From the NCBI GenBank assembly GCA_002423075.1, contig DIUS01000119.1, positions 1 through 6,773 on the forward strand: DNA of 6,773 nucleotides. Reading direction: 5' to 3'. The number at the start of each line of letters is the position of its first letter. The first letter of the stretch is position 1. The position numbers and the translations under genes are program-made. Below are positions 6,754-6,773 of this stretch, one piece after another. The DNA comes from Microbacteriaceae bacterium UBA6152. Its GTDB lineage: Bacteria > Actinomycetota > Actinomycetes > Actinomycetales > Microbacteriaceae. Below the pieces are notes generated by a model. It saw nothing but the letters and a program-made list of their open reading frames with translations, had not been told where the DNA came from and did not search any database.

Positions 6754-6773
6754 GGCGTGTCTGACAAATAGAT
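6750..6773. mobile_element. Possible insertion-sequence terminus at the window edge
   Basis: After CTAG (6750-6753) the sequence reads GGCGTGTCTGACAAATAGAT to the edge. A GGGCGTGTCT start directly after a CTAG target looks like the outer end of an IS5/IS427-group element, some of which insert at CTAG. This is a resemblance from memory; only 20 bases are available and no transposase is in view. Confidence 0.25.

Overview
The window is high-GC DNA whose core genes use mostly G/C at codon third positions. It looks like the chromosome of an actinomycete, most likely a Microbacteriaceae-type organism. That placement is an inference from base composition and from the style of the IS1182 transposase, RmuC and VOC proteins; there is no rRNA or other marker gene to fix it.

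Layout from left to right. Positions 1-231 hold the first 77 codons of an IS1182-family transposase on the minus strand, running off the left edge. The likely outer end of this IS lies near 304, beside a CCTAGG palindrome. Just inside it, at 325-432, is a remnant of the last 36 codons of a methylmalonate-semialdehyde dehydrogenase (mmsA) gene. Next, on the minus strand, comes a lower-GC gene for an 8-segment membrane protein with a C-terminal DUF4190 domain (475-1272). The complete mmsA follows at 1427-2914, also minus strand. The remnant and the true mmsA 3' end form an 85-bp direct repeat (84 of 85 identical) that brackets the membrane-protein gene. Upstream of mmsA are a candidate promoter, a clean 17-bp dyad, and a wrecked LysR-type regulator (3032-3624) that has lost its DNA-binding domain and carries a frameshift. 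After about 200 bp without a recognisable gene comes a NUDT19-like NUDIX hydrolase (3832-4578, minus).

From 4758 the direction changes. rmuC (4758-6014) and a VOC-fold protein (6025-6426) lie 10 nt apart on the plus strand and probably form an operon, followed by two small dyads. A short GC3-rich coding fragment (6565-6753) ends in TAG inside another CTAG. What follows, to the window edge, resembles an insertion-sequence terminus.

How the parts relate: mmsA is a catabolic enzyme feeding propionyl-CoA (or acetyl-CoA) formation. The dead LysR gene beside it was plausibly its regulator. rmuC belongs to genome maintenance and is unconnected to mmsA. The left 1.4 kb is a small accessory patch showing IS insertion, a duplicated gene end and foreign-looking cargo. 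I see no defence system, CRISPR array, RNA gene or obvious new multi-gene system. The items most worth a second look are the mmsA 3'-end duplication bracketing low-GC cargo, the decayed regulator next to an intact operator-like dyad, and a strongly over-represented octamer (GGATGCTC/GAGCATCC).
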